Counted from the first letter of the stretch, positions 1-12,142 are shown. The stretch is DNA of 64,000 nt from Azorinus chamasolen (GCA_963576725.1 OY755236.1:70340379-70404378), one strand, 5' to 3'. Numbers and translations are program-made. Notes: generated from the letters alone by a model not told the origin.

Positions 1-213
1 AGAAAACAGCCCCCGCCCTTAGTCCAGTTTCCTCCTTCTCCAGTCGGGGGAGGGAGGGGGGGAGGGGGGATGGGCCTGGGCCCTTTTTTCTCCCTTGTAA
101 AATGATAATATATTTTCTAAATTGGGTAGGGTTGATTTGGCCTTTTTATAATCTCACAATGAAAGTCTTTTTTGAGGTATATAGGAGTCATCTTGGTGGT
201 TGGTTGTCGGCGG
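1..213. repeat. Partial third copy of the 9.7-kb duplicated unit
   Basis: Base 1 matches base 41999 and the match runs without visible change to the gap at 214, so this corresponds to 41999-42211 in copy A and to about 51675 onward in copy B. It contains the C-rich, then G-rich stretch and the start of a TTGGTGGTTGG segment. The rest of the unit does not follow; after the gap comes unrelated sequence. Confidence 0.9.
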
Positions 214-413
214 NNNNNNNNNNNNNNNNNNNNNNNNNNNNNNNNNNNNNNNNNNNNNNNNNNNNNNNNNNNNNNNNNNNNNNNNNNNNNNNNNNNNNNN
301 NNNNNNNNNNNNNNNNNNNNNNNNNNNNNNNNNNNNNNNNNNNNNNNNNNNNNNNNNNNNNNNNNNNNNNNNNNNNNNNNNNNNNNNNNNNNNNNNNNNN
401 NNNNNNNNNNNNN
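214..413. other. Assembly gap of 200 N
   Basis: Exactly 200 unknown bases. The round size suggests a fixed-size placeholder rather than a measured gap. It sits where a copy of the 9.7-kb unit breaks off. Confidence 0.98.
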
Positions 414-665
414 GGGGCCATTTTTTGCCCGGGGGTCATGATTTTAACAAAACTGATAGAGGACATCCTAAGGTACATTTCTGTGAAATTTGGTTGAAAT
501 CCTCCCAGTGGTTTAGGAGAAGAAGTCATTTGAAATAAAAGTGAACGGACAGACGGACGGACAGACGGACAGACGGACAGACGGACAGACGGACAGACGG
601 ACAGACGGACGACGGACGACAGGCGGTCACAATAGCTCACCTTGAGCCTTTGGCTCAGGTGAGCT
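414..665. repeat. M1 dispersed repeat with hairpin tail
   Basis: Ends in a strong hairpin at 634-665 (AGCTCACCTTGAGCC, loop TTT, GGCTCAGGTGAGCT). An 8-bp ACGGACAG tandem run precedes it at 542-619. The body (GGGGCCATTTTTTGCCCGGG, then 'gatagaggacatcc') resembles the repeats at 1029-1402 and 49930-50390. The family looks like a non-autonomous retroposed repeat common in bivalves; that is recalled knowledge, not searched. Confidence 0.75.
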
Positions 666-1028
666 AAAAACAATGTGAACAATCTTAGACAAGCAGACAA
701 CAATTCTGAAGCAGATAATACTGATACCGATAAAGAATGCTACAGCATAGACCACTTGACTTGTATTCAGCTAAATTTCACAAAAGATATACTGATAAGA
801 CTCTATATGGATATCTGAGAGCTTAATGCAGGACATAGATATGCAAAGAGCATTTTGAGAATTATCCACTTAGTTTTCTCAATCTAAAATGAGTGTTTGT
901 TATTTATTTGGCTAAACACAATTTCTACTCTACTGATTAGACTAAGGGTAAAACCACTGGAACTGGCTATACTAGGTCAGTCTCAGTGGACTGGGTTGTA
1001 GGAGAAACCTTTAGCCGCAGTTTCTGAA
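666..1028. other. Unassigned sequence
   Basis: AT-rich, with no open frame of note, no inverted repeat and no match to other parts of the window that I can see. Confidence 0.6.
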
Positions 1029-1402
1029 GTGAAAAAGCCTATTTTAAAGTATAACCCAAAGGGCAGGACCAATTTAACCTCAGAACTATGATATGAAACA
1101 ATTCTTAAAGGTAAACTAAATTAATCCATACACCAAATATCTAAGCTCTGGGACATGTAGTTTTTGACAAGAAGAAACTAGTGTTTAAACAGCAGTCAGC
1201 TATGGAAAACTTGCCACTGCTAGGGCGGGGCCAATTATATCCCCAGGGACATGATTTATATAACTTTTGTAGAGGACCTATAGGTGATGCTGTGTGCCAA
1301 ATATCAAAGCTGAGAACCTTCCAGTTTCAGAGAAGAAGATTTTCAAACATCAGGTGATCACAAAAGCTCACCCTGAGAATTTTGTGCTCTGGTGAGCTAA
1401 AA
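1029..1402. repeat. M1 dispersed repeat, longer copy
   Basis: Parallel to 49930-50390: shared landmarks are GGGCAGG.CCAATTT, 'ctcagaactatgatat', 'gggacatgtagtttttgac', 'gtagaggacctataggtgatgct' (split motif) and the terminal hairpin at 1365-1398 (AGCTCACCCTGAG ... GGTGAGCT). Confidence 0.75.
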
Positions 1403-1404
1403 AT

Positions 1405-2290
1405 TGGTCTTGGAGACAAAAGACAGCTTAATGCAGGGTGAAAAGTCATACAGAAAGCCCCTCAAGAAGCTTTCTGCATGACTTTCACCCTGCATTAAGC
1501 AGCCAACTGCCTAAAAGTATCCAAATTATTCTCTATTAGGAAATTAGAATTCCAGTTTAGAGGGGTTTTACTGTACTACTAATACTATTTCTACTACAAC
1601 TAATATTGCTACTACAACGGTGACTACTACTACTACAATTAATGCAGTAAAACCCCTCTTTGCAGACATGAAATTTAGTATAGATATTGGTCTTGGAGAC
1701 AGGTGGCAGGTTAATGCAGGGTGAAAGTCATACACGAGTTTCACCCTACATTAAGCAGTCACCTGCCTAAAAGTATCTAATTTATTCTCTATTAGAAATT
1801 TAGAATTCCTGTTTGGAGGGAGTTTACTGTACCTCTAATACTATTTATACTACAACTACTATTGCTACTAATACTGCATCTACTAGAACTACTACTATTG
1901 CTACTATTGCTACTTCTACTATTGCTACTACTACTACTGCTACTATCACTATTGCTACTACTACTATTGTTACTACTACAACTGCAACACCATTACTACC
2001 GCTATATTACACTCTACCCTCCCCCTCCATATCTCCCTCCCCTCCCCACCCTTCCCTACCCCTCCCCTCCCCCCTCCCCCTACCATGGCAAACAGTGCAT
2101 ACTCTGATCAGAGAGCTCATCTATGAGACTTCTGATCAGAGTCCACACTGCTTGCAAATACCATGGCAAACAGTACAGACCCTAATCAGAGAGCTCATCT
2201 TTGAGCCCCCTGGTCTGGATCTACACTGTTTGCAAAATTGTAAATACAAGTTTGTAATGTACAAAGCCTGTCAAAAATCAAGTCATGTAT
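1405..2290. repeat. Left copy of an ~0.9-kb direct repeat, with FP cores and ACT tract
   Basis: Matches 4050-5014 in the same orientation. It holds two FP-type palindromic cores (1427-1503 and 1705-1762, TTAATGCAGGGTGAAA type), an FP terminus AGAGGGGTTTTACTGTAC near 1560-1577, an ACT/CTA trinucleotide tract (about 1840-1990), a pyrimidine CCCTCCCC stretch and paired palindromes of the CTGATCAGAG type at 2090-2240. Confidence 0.8.
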
Positions 2291-2329
2291 CAGTTGCTTG
2301 TGTCTGATCTCGGTACACACTGTTTGTAT

Positions 2330-2585
2330 ATATATAACATGACAAATACTGCAGACCGTGATCAGAGGGCTCATATTTGAGCCCCCTGATCTGGGTCTAC
2401 ACTGTTTGCAAAAACTGTTGCATGATTTACAAAGTCTATCAAAGATCAAGTACTACTACTACAAGTAATTACTACTACTACTTCATCTATTGCTACTATG
2501 TATAATACTACTATATCTATTACCACCACCACTACTACTGCTCTTACTACTACTAGTACCCCTACTACTACTTCTACTACTGCAT

Positions 2586-2624
<39 letters not shown>

Positions 2625-3182
2625 ACTAATACTATTATTACCCCTACTACTAATGCTACTACTACTACCACTACTACAACTTCTTCTTCTACTACTACTA
2701 CTACTACTACTGCTACTACTACTGCTGTTACTACTACTAAGTACTGCTACACTATTAATACCACCATTATACTCCACAATCCCCCACTCCTCCCCCATCC
2801 CTATCCCCACCCTTCCCAACCCCTCTTTCCCTCCCCTACTATGACAAACAGTGCAGACCCTGATCAGAGAGTTCACCAAGGAGCCATCTGATCTCGGTCC
2901 ACACTGTTTGTATATAACATGGCAAACACTGCATACTTTGATCAGAGGGCTCATATTTGAGCCCCCTGATTTGGGTCTACACTGTTTGCAAAAACAGTTG
3001 CATGATTTACAAAGTCTATCAAAGATCAAATACTACTACTACAACTAATTACTACTACTACTTCCTATATTGCTACTATGTATACTACTACTATATCTAT
3101 TACCACCACCACTACTACTGCTCTTACTACAACTGTTTCCCCTACTTCTTCTATTACTACTACTACTACTACTACTACTACA

Positions 3183-3213
<31 letters not shown>

Positions 3214-4012
3214 ACTAATACTATTAATACCCCTACTACTAATGCTACTGCTACTACTAATACTACTACTACCACTACTACAACTTCTACTACTACTACT
3301 ACTACTACTGCTACTACTAAGTACTGCTACACTATTACTACCACTATAATACTCCACAATCCCCCACTCCTCCCCAATCCCTATCCCCACCCTTCCCCAC
3401 CCCTCTTTCCATCCCCTACTATGACAAACAGTGCAGACCCTGATCAGAGAGTTCGTCAAGGAGCTGTCTGATCTCGGTACACACTGTTTGTATATAACAT
3501 GGTAAACACTGCAGACCTTGATCAGAGGGCTCATATTTGAGCCTCCTGATCTGGGTCTACACTGTTTGCAAAAACAGTTGCATGATTTACAAAGTCTATC
3601 AAAGATCAAATACTACTACTACAACTAATTACTACTACTACTTCCTCTATTGCTACTATGTATAATACTACTACTACTACTTCTATTACCACCACCACTA
3701 CTACTGCTCTTACTACTACTATTGCCCCCACTACTACTACTACTATATCTATTACCACCACCACTACTACTGCTCTCACTACTACTATTGCCCCCACTAC
3801 TACTACTACTACTATATCTATTACCACCACCACTACTACTGCTCTTACTACTACTATTGCCCCTACTACTACTACTACTACTAACTACTACTCTTATTAC
3901 CCCTACTACTGATGCTACTACTACTACTACTACTATTTCTTCTACTACAACTGCATTTTGTATAACTACTACTACTTGTAGTAGTACTACTACTGCTACT
4001 AATGCAGTAAAA
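2330..4012. repeat. Higher-order array of ~579 bp units with ACT trinucleotide expansions
   Basis: The landmark CATGATTTACAAAGTCTATC recurs at about 2422, 3000 and 3580, a period of 578-580 bp. Each unit has an ACT tract, a CCCATCC/CCCCAC pyrimidine stretch, and palindromes with CAGACCCTGATCAGAG and GAGCCCCCTGAT arms. Long Leu-, Thr- or Ser-only reading frames here are translations of the triplet repeat and not genes. The third unit has an inner ~65-bp tandem (ATATCTATTACCACCACCAC). Confidence 0.85.
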
Positions 4013-4049
4013 TCCCTTTAAACTGGACATTAATTTTAGTATAAAAATT

Positions 4050-5014
4050 GTCCTTGGAGACAAAAGACAGCTTAATGCAGGGTGAAAAGTCATACAGAAA
4101 GCCCCTCAAGAAGCTTTCTGCATGACTTTCACCCTGCATTAAGCAGCCAACTGCCTAAAAGTATCCAAATTATTCTCTATTAGAAAGTTAGAGTTCCAGT
4201 TTAGAGGGGTTTTACTGTACTACTAATACTATTTCTACTACAACTAATATTGCTACTACAACGGTGACTACTACTACATGTACTACAATTAATGCAGTAA
4301 AACCCCTCTTACCGGACATGAAATTTATTATAGATATTGGTCTTGGAGACAGGTGGCAGGTTAATGCAGGGTGAAAGTCATACACGACCCTACATTAAGT
4401 AGTCACCTGCCTAAAAGTATCTAATTTCTTCTCTACATGTATTAGAAATTTAGGATTCCTGTTTGGAGGGAGTTTACTGAACCACTAATACTATTTATAC
4501 TACAACTACTATTGCTACTAATACTGTGTCTACTAGAACTACTACTATTGCTACTACTACTATCGCTACTACTACTATTGCTACTACTACTACTGCTACT
4601 ATTACTATTGCTACTACTACTACTGTTACTACTACTACTGCAACACCATTACTACCGCTATATTACACCCTACCCTTCCCCTCCATATCCCCCTCCCCAC
4701 CCTTCCCTACCCCTCCCCTCCCCCCTCCCCCTACCATGGCAAACAGTGCATACTCTGATCAGAGAGCTCATCTATGAGACCTCTGATCTGAGTCAACACT
4801 GTTTGCAAATACCATGGCAAACAGTGCAGACCCTGATCAGAGAGCTCATCTAGGAGCCGTCTGATCTTGGTCTACACTGTTTGCATATACCATGGCAAAC
4901 AGTACAGACCCTAATCAGAGAGCTCATCTTTGAGCCCCCTGGTCTGGATCTACACTGTTTGCAAAATTGTAAATACAAGTTTGTAATGTACAAAGCCTGT
5001 CAAAAATCAAGTCA
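4050..5014. repeat. Right copy of the ~0.9-kb direct repeat
   Basis: Parallel to 1405-2290 at an offset of about 2.65 kb. It has the same two FP cores, the same CCATGGCAAACAGT palindromes and a longer ACT tract at 4500-4650. It contains one more CTGATCAGAG palindrome (4800-4895) than the left copy. Confidence 0.8.
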
Positions 5015-5612
5015 TGTATCAGTGATTGATGGTCACAACCACTCATCCCAAAAGAGGTTGCTTTAATCTGATAGGACAGGATGGTTTAAGCAAGCTTAAA
5101 AGCTGACCAATCATAAACTTGAAAACAAACTCAGATTCAGACTCAGGAGCTTTTGTAACCCTTGGAGTCAGAACTTTCAGGTAATTGTCATCTGCAAAAA
5201 TTGTCTTCAGTTTTAAACGTGCTTGTGAATTTTAATTTTAGTTTCGTTTAAAAACGCAACAAACCAGTTTGGATCCTGATGAGATGAGAAGTAAAATTAC
5301 TCCATGACTCATTTGGATTCAGATTGATAGCAGAAATCAGAAATTCTTCAGTAGCCAAAACTCTAGTTGGGCATATGGCTGATGATCACTTGGACAAGCT
5401 GTTTGTGGCTGTTATTACCAAAATACAGATGGTCCTCATAGTAACAAACGGTTTAGCTACTAATCAGACACCATGTGTGGCAGCTGATCAATGTCTTCAC
5501 TGTTTGTTAAACATCTGAAGCTCAATTACCTATGGCACTGATCATTCATCATGACAATAGCTGTGGAAGAACCTGAAAATAGAAATCTTGGGAATAAAAA
5601 ATCACAATCTGC
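5015..5612. other. Unassigned, with an FC core remnant
   Basis: Only one piece is recognisable: 5262-5330 carries CCAGTTTGGATCCTGATGAG and an imperfect partner, as in the centre of FC elements. 5324-5518 is open on the plus strand for 64 codons but has no domain, composition or splice context that supports it. Confidence 0.5.
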
Positions 5613-5786
5613 GTCCATGCTTATAAAACTTTTAGTTGAGTCTGAGAACATTCTCAAGCATTTGATTGGTCAGATTTGAGCCTTTGGCTCAAATCTGACC
5701 AATCAAATGCTTGAGAACTCAAATCTGACCAATCAAATGCTTGAGAATGAAACTCAGACTCAACTAAACGCTTTATAAGCATGGAC
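5613..5786. repeat. FD inverted-repeat element
   Basis: Ends GTCCATGCTTATAAAACTTT and its complement (…TTATAAGCATGGAC). Inside is a near-perfect palindrome of AATCTGACCAATCAAATGC; one arm is duplicated, giving 174 bp against about 150 bp in the other FD copies. Confidence 0.8.
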
Positions 5787-5827
5787 CCTGTTGATCATAC
5801 AATAAGACACAGAGGATCTAGGCCTCT

Positions 5828-6066
5828 TTAACCCTTTGCTCCATGAATAATCATATCAGAAATAATGATTGTATGAATATTGTTTCTAGTGCCAGCATGT
5901 CAGGAGGAAATTTATTAGAATGGCAGAAACTGCAAAATAGATTTATGTTATTTAATAAACAAACAGAATAGACCTTGATCAGACAGGTCCTACAGGAGCT
6001 GTCTGATTTGTGTCTATTCCTGTTTGCAAAGGCACCGAAAGGTGTGTCTGTGGAATAAAGGGTTAA
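5828..6066. mobile_element. FB MITE
   Basis: TTAA on both sides. Left end CCCTTTGCTCCATGAATA; right end GGAATAAAGGG. Central dyad around AGACAGGTCCTACAGGAGCT, flanked by AAACAGAATAGACC and its partner. Confidence 0.8.
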
Positions 6067-6409
6067 TGTTGCAGACCACTCTATATACAAATGCAACAAG
6101 GCAACACTGTGTGGCCTTTAAAACGGAGGGATCAAATTATTTAGGACTGCTTTGACCTTTGATTGTGGGATGTGGGTACTGACAAACAGTGTAGACCTGG
6201 TTGAGACCATCGCTGTATGTCATTTAAATCATCTTGCGACTTATACCTTTTCATCCTAAATGAACTCTTCATTTTACAGGAATGATAGAGCATCCTATTT
6301 TAAAGTGTTACGTTTCCACATTTCCTGATTGTGATGCTACAAGTCATCACAACAGTAAAATGGATGATATAAAGACTGACGGGACAACTGATACTAAAAT
6401 ATCTGGAAA

Positions 6410-6905
6410 TTTAAAGACGACTGAATGGTGCATTGTACAATAAAACTAGTATTTAGGATGAAGGACTGAATGGACAATGCTGCAGCATTACTAGTAAAGA
6501 GGATATGCACTGAAAGACAACACTAGTGCGGAGAATGAGGACCGAATGGAATAGTCTCTAACAATGCTAGCATAGGGGATGAGGACTGAATGAACCAATC
6601 TCCAACAATACTAGTATGAAGGATATGGACTGAATGACACTACTAGTATGAAGGACCTCGACTGAAAGACAATACTAGTATGAACGACATCGACTGAATG
6701 ACAATGCTAGTATGAAGGATGTCGACTGAATGACAATGCTCGTATGAAGGACGTCGACTGAATGACAATACTAGAATGAAGGATGTCGACTGCTATACTA
6801 GTATGAAGGACGTCGACTGAATAACAATACTAGTATGAAGGATGTTGACTGAATGGCAATACTAGTTTGAAGGATGTCGACTGAATGGCAATATTAGTAT
6901 GGAAG
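6410..6905. repeat. 32-bp minisatellite
   Basis: Regular from about 6660 on, with eight or so copies of a 32-bp unit that includes GTCGACTGAATGACAATACT and AGTATGAAGGA. More degenerate copies run leftward to about 6410. Many units hold GTCGAC and ACTAGT. The preceding 6067-6409 shows nothing recognisable. Confidence 0.85.
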
Positions 6906-7193
6906 ATGAGGTCTGATCTGGGCCTATACAGTAAAGGGTTAATGACCAGTAAGCAGGATATAGGCTTAATGGACCCAAACCAGAAAATCCAGCACACTGG
7001 TAATGCTATAACAGGAAGCAATATCTTGCCTACTAACTAACAAATAGTCTTATTCCAGTACAACCATTTTGTAATTGATATTACCTGTACTATAGTGACA
7101 CATTTCTGATAACCTGTGCAAACAGGCTGGATCTAGGTGCTTTTAGTAAAGCGCTTACACAGCAATGGGGAGGGCGCTCATCATTAACTCTTT

Positions 7194-7302
7194 GCAAGTC
7201 AGCACCAAAATCGTGATAAACTACACAAATGATTTGTACCCAGATGAGTCAATCAAAAACTCTATATCTCAGACGACAATTACTTAGGGCGTAAAGAGTT
7301 AA
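7194..7302. mobile_element. Short FC-type TTAA element
   Basis: TTAACTCTTTGCAAGTCAGC on the left and GGGCGTAAAGAGTTAA on the right, 109 bp, with no clear central palindrome. Confidence 0.55.
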
Positions 7303-7516
7303 TGAAGCATACAACAATTTGGCGATAAGCACTTAACCTTTCTCGTGTTGACAAAATAATGTGTGCTCCATATCTGATCAACTGAACTGTAAACTGGGAT
7401 CAAGCCTTTGAGAAACTACTGCCCAAGCCAAACAGATTGGATCTTGATGTGAACCCGGGTATCTCAGTGTCTCCTCTGTGCAAATGCCAGTAAGATCATG
7501 CTTAGCATCAGAAGGG

Positions 7517-7744
7517 TTAACCCTTTCCTACATAGTCTATATTTAGATCCAATCTCTTTGAATAAATCTACCAAAAAGAGCATTAACTATAGAAAAGGAA
7601 ACTTTCAAATTTTGTAGTCTGAAACCATTGTGATAAATAGATCATTTGTGCATACAGGAGCAAATGCTCTATTTATCACAATGGTTTCAGCAGGTGACAT
7701 TTTACAGAGGCATAGAAAGGCATATTTATGGAGGAAAGGGTTAA
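7517..7744. mobile_element. FA MITE
   Basis: TTAA both ends. Left end CCCTTTCCTACATAG, right end GGAGGAAAGGG. Palindrome core at 7619-7690 with CATTGTGATAAATAGA and its complement. Confidence 0.85.
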
Positions 7745-7880
7745 CTGGGATCAAGCCTTTGAGAAACTACTGCCAAAGTCAAACATAGTGGATCTTGATG
7801 TGATGCCGAGTATCCCAGTGTCTCATCTGGATCCAAGCTGTTCACAAGTGCCAGTGAGGTCATGCTCAGCATCAGAAGGG

Positions 7881-8115
7881 TTAACCCTTTCCTACATAGG
7901 CTATATTTAGATCCAACCTGTCGTGACTTTGAATAAATCTACCGGAAAGGAGTATTAACTTGAAGAAAGGAAAAGTTTAGAATTTGAAGTTTGAAACCAT
8001 TGTGATAAATAGAGGATTTGCTCCTATAGGAGCAAATGCTTTATTTATCACAATGGTTTCATGAAGTGAATTTTAAAGAGGCGTAGAAAGGCGTATTTAA
8101 GGAGGAAAGGGTTAA
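7881..8115. mobile_element. FA MITE
   Basis: TTAA both ends. The palindrome at 7992-8061 is centred on GCTCCTATAGGAGC. A six-base insertion (GTCGTG) in the left arm distinguishes it from its neighbour. Confidence 0.85.
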
Positions 8116-8289
8116 CATTCTAAGATGCAAATTAAATAGCATGTTTAATGATTGATGCTGATATTTACACTACATGTATATGAATAAAAGACCTTGAGAA
8201 ACCACAAATACTTTTTGAGCATGCTAAGTATATATATGTATTATCCAACAAAAATTTCAACTGCTTTATCTGACATCTCTTAGGGCTAA

Positions 8290-9110
8290 TCACATGTACT
8301 ATGCCACAGACAGGGCATAACATCACACAGGAGCTCGTCTCATCAAAATTCTAACGAAGATTTCAAATTACAGTGTCACTGACCTTTAACTGGACTGAGA
8401 TGATGACATGTGGCATAAGAAAGTTGATGTGAATTGCTCTAAAGCTGAGGTAATGTCCGAAATAAATGGACTCATGTGATGGTGACATGAGGCATGGGAA
8501 ACTTGATTAGACTAAAGTTGAAGTAATGGTCAATAATTATTGGATCCTTGTGATGTTGGCATATGGCATGAGAAATTTGATGAGACTAGCTCCTGTGTGA
8601 TGTTGTTCCCTGAGTGGCATAGAACATGTAATTAGCTCTATGAGATTGCAGATAAAGCAGATGACATTTTTGGCGGATAATACATACATGTACTTAGCAT
8701 ACTTAAAACCATGCAAACATGGTTATATGAATGAGGATATGTATTTATAAGATTACAAACATGAATATGATGAATGAGGATATGTATTTGTATGGTTACA
8801 AACATGAAGATGATGAATGAGGAATTACAAATATGAAAGAGCTCCTCTATCAGCAAAGTTTCAAAATTTCACTCCTAAACATGGAATAACAGGTTATGGT
8901 CAGTAACCAGAATGTGACCTTTGTGATGCTTAACTGTAGCACTAGAAGTTTGATGAATCTAGCTCTAATTTTGAAGTTATGGCCAATAACGAAATGGTTC
9001 GCTTATGATAAATACATGTGTATATAATATAAGAAGTTTGATGAGCCTAACACTAAATTTGAAGTTATGGCCAGAAATTATGCATGAAACCATTTATGTT
9101 ACACTAAGGA
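8290..9110. repeat. Degenerate ~100-bp tandem repeats
   Basis: Recurrent phrases are GGCATAAGAAAGTTGATG, 'gcatgggaaacttgat', 'gcatgagaaatttgatgag' and 'agctctaaagctgaggtaatg' (about 100 bp apart), with later variants to about 9090. Inside, 8700-8840 has a ~60-bp repeat (ATGAATGAGGATATGTATTT). Confidence 0.6.
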
Positions 9111-9190
9111 CACCAAAATTATCTTAGTACCTACATTATACTGAAACATAGTCAAGTTAAATAATAAGATGGAGCTGAAAGAGGAGTGAC

Positions 9191-9416
9191 ATAACCCTTT
9201 CCTCTATAAGCTATTTTTAAATCCAACCACTTTGAAAAAATTTACCGAAAAGGAGTATTAACTAGATAAAAGGAAAATTTTAGAATTTTGTAGTTTGAAA
9301 CCATTGTGATAAATAGAGCATTTGCTCTTACAGGAGCAAATGCTCTAATTATCACAATGGTTTCATAATGTGACTTTTACAGGTGTAGAAAGGCATATTT
9401 ATGGAGGAAAGGGTTA
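9191..9416. mobile_element. FA MITE
   Basis: Left ATAA (a degraded TTAA), right TTAA. The core palindrome at 9298-9365 is nearly perfect, with one mismatch (CTAATTATC against CTATTTATC). Confidence 0.85.
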
Positions 9417-10531
9417 AAGTGGGCATCAAAATGAAAGAAATCAAAATGATTGCTATTTATTTGGGTAAATGTTTTAATTTTTGTGTGTATGTTTTCCCAT
9501 TTTACTACTTTTTGATTGATTTTTTAATATTTATTTTTTTGTGTTTTCCAATTTTATTTCTTTTTATTTGAGTTTTTATTTTTTATTTTTTTTTGGTCTA
9601 CCCTTATCCTACCATTTATGACTAATTCTTTGCATGCTAGCGACAAAACGTATGCAAACAATTTTGGACCAGGGTGAGACACCACACCATGCTGTGTCTC
9701 ATCACCCAGTCCAAACTGTTTGACCGTATTTTTAAAACAAATGAGAAGAAAAGTTATTATAAAAAAAGAAGCAGACAACAACCACTGTGGACAAAATATT
9801 ACTTTATTGTGCAAAGAATTAAACTTCATCTAACACCAGCTTGGATCAAGATGTAATGTTCAGTAGCTCAGCCTCTCATTTTGATCCAAGCCGTTGCCAG
9901 TCATCCAAAATTTCAAAACATAAATTGTACAATATTTAGATGTGCAGCAGAAAGGATATTTAGCAGACAGCAATTTAAACAGTAGGATAAGGGTAAATTT
10001 CCATTGGATAAAAATGACACATACAACAAAACATACATACAACCTCCGAGTGCAACAGCTTTAACTCATACAGACACAAGGTGATCCATAACATCCGATA
10101 CCATTTGCAAATTTCATTATCTATTTCCATACTTACATTGGTACATGTACATGCCAAATCAAAATATATCAAAATGTCAATCAAATGGCTCTTACTCTAA
10201 ATAAGTGTAATACTTGTATTCAATTTCAATGATGACTTATTGCCTGACCTAAATAGAACAAATAATCAAAAGGAATAGAATCTTAAACATTTTAATAATA
10301 TACAAGTATTACATGGCAGTACTTTTAAATAATAAATGGTATCAGATTTTACGAATTACCAATAAACACATAAAATACAAGCTTCACATTTCACAGAAAT
10401 CAAAATTTATAGTAAAGCTAACTAAAAGCTAAAAGCTAACTTTAAATCCCCACTCCCATCACAAAAAGGGCAATAAGTCCAATATTTGCTGTTGGATATT
10501 CACAACAATTGCAGATGGGCAGATTGTATTA
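9417..10531. other. AT-rich stretch with an FC-like palindrome
   Basis: T-rich at 9470-9600. 9653-9722 is an imperfect palindrome (GCAAACAATTTTGGACC ... AGTCCAAACTGTTTG) with a GTGAGACAC centre, as in FC. 9880-10530 shows no gene or repeat that I recognise. Confidence 0.55.
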
Positions 10532-10983
10532 TTAACCCTTTACATAATGAATAATTATGTAAATATCTATCAGTTCATGAAAATACAGTGACTGAATTTT
10601 TTATAACAATACCTAAACAAGGGAACTTAACCCTTTCCTACATAGGCTATTTTTAGATCCAACCCCTTTCAATAAATCTACCGAAAAGGAGCATTAACTA
10701 GAGAAAAGGAAAATTTCAGATTTTTTGTAGTTTTGAAACCATTGTGATAAATAGAGCATTTGCTCCTAAGGAGCAAATGCTCTATATATCACAATGGTTT
10801 CAAAAAGTTACTATTACAAAGGCGTAAAAAGGAGTGTTTATGGGGGAAATGGTTAAAGCCATGACTATAGTTCCATAAGCAAACAGCAGATCATGATAAG
10901 ACAGCTCTTACAGGAGTCATCTAACCTCTGCCTACTCAGTTTGCAAAAGTGTTAAAAGGCGTCTTTATCAGGTAAAGGGTTAA
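10532..10983. mobile_element. FB MITE split by a nested FA insertion
   Basis: Left half 10532-10626 (CCCTTTACATAATGAATA) and right half 10857-10983 (AAGCAAACAGCAGATC ... GGTAAAGGGTTAA). The FA element lies between them, itself bounded by TTAA on both sides, so FA inserted after this FB copy was in place. Confidence 0.8.
10627..10856. mobile_element. FA MITE nested in FB
   Basis: Intact TTAA flanks, CCCTTTCCTACATAGG left end, GGGGGAAATGG right end, and a core palindrome at 10735-10802 with one base missing at the centre (GCTCCTAAGGAGC). Confidence 0.85.
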
Positions 10984-11216
10984 ACCTTTACTTCATAGAC
11001 ATGCCTGTTCAAACAGAGTTACTAAGGCCCAGATCAGATGACTCCTGTAGAAGCTGTCTGATCAGGGTCTACTCTGTTTGCTTATGAAATAATGTATATC
11101 TAATTCTACATAAGGATAAAAGTTTTTCTAGAGCTTATGCTATTAGAAATATTAAGCTGATCAACCTTCATACATACATTAGCTCTTCGATGCATATTCA
11201 TGGAGTAATGGGTTAA
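10980..11216. mobile_element. FB MITE, reverse orientation
   Basis: Shares its left TTAA with the previous FB copy. Contains CCAGATCAGATGACTCCTGT and its partner, then 'gcatattcatggagtaatggg' (split motif) before the right TTAA. Confidence 0.8.
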
Positions 11217-12089
11217 TAATGACCATATACTGTAGGAGGAGTTCCCCAATTACCAATTTGGCCAAAGCGGATAAAAACTAATTAACCATAGATACTGATA
11301 TGTACTTCATCACAACTGGACACAATCTATTATTTTCTGGCCAAGTCTACCACGGCCACTTGAGTTCTGTGTTAATTCTTTGCATGCTCGCGTGAGAATG
11401 TGATACTATATACAACCAGTTTGGATCCAGATTAGTAACTCAGTGTCCCATAGGAGCTTTATGTATGATTGACACACTGCGTTAAGCTCCCACCTGTCTT
11501 AATGGCTGATAATGATACTTATCTGAGGGTTCAGATTAGTGAGATTTAAGAGTTTATTATTAATTTTATTGGTAACATATAAGTTTCGTCATAACTTAGT
11601 ATTATTAACATACTCCTTCAGATTTTTATTCTTATCTTTATAAAGACGGTCTGAAAAGATTATGTCAAAGATAAACTTTGATGAATAGGTCAAAAATGTC
11701 AAAAACCATTTTTATGAGAAGTAAAGCCTTTTAACATTTTAGTACAGACTATATGAATTAAGACAGATTTCAGGTAAAGCTAAAACTGGCTGGAAAAGTG
11801 GTGCAACCCATTCTTCCACTCAGTTTTAATGTTAGTAGAAAAAGCCCCGTTAGTGTGGAAAGACAAGACAAAAGACAAAGAGACAGAAAGAAGGACAGAC
11901 TGGGTAAAAATGACCATGTGTACCCAGCCATAGAGATAGGTCCCTGTATCACACCCAGTTGTCCGATCCGACATTCTGCATAGAAATTGTACCGAACACT
12001 TAAATTCAGACCACATAGACAAACAATGGTGATACAAGTGCCTGTATTTCAAGCCAGACAAGGTCACTTTTACCCAGTCAAAAGAATTG
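11217..12089. other. Mostly unassigned, with an FC fragment
   Basis: 11371-11480 carries TTAATTCTTTGCATGCTCGC and CAGTTTGGATCCAGATTAG, an FC left half whose right part is lost. 11490-12089 has only short overlapping frames on both strands and no supported gene. Confidence 0.5.
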
Positions 12090-12142
12090 TTATTTTTATA
12101 ATTATTATTATTATTATTATTATTATTTTTATAATTATTATA

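Larger units (their letters stand above)
7393..8115. repeat. Tandem duplication containing two FA elements
   Basis: The flank ACTGGGATCAAGCCTTTGAG plus the following FA element occurs twice, at 7393-7744 and 7742-8115. The two flanks differ at scattered bases, so the duplication is not very recent. Confidence 0.8.

Noticed and set aside
1813..4853. Long open frames of poly-Leu, poly-Thr, poly-Ser or poly-Tyr
   Set aside because: They are the possible readings of an ACT trinucleotide repeat in both strands and change frame with each unit.
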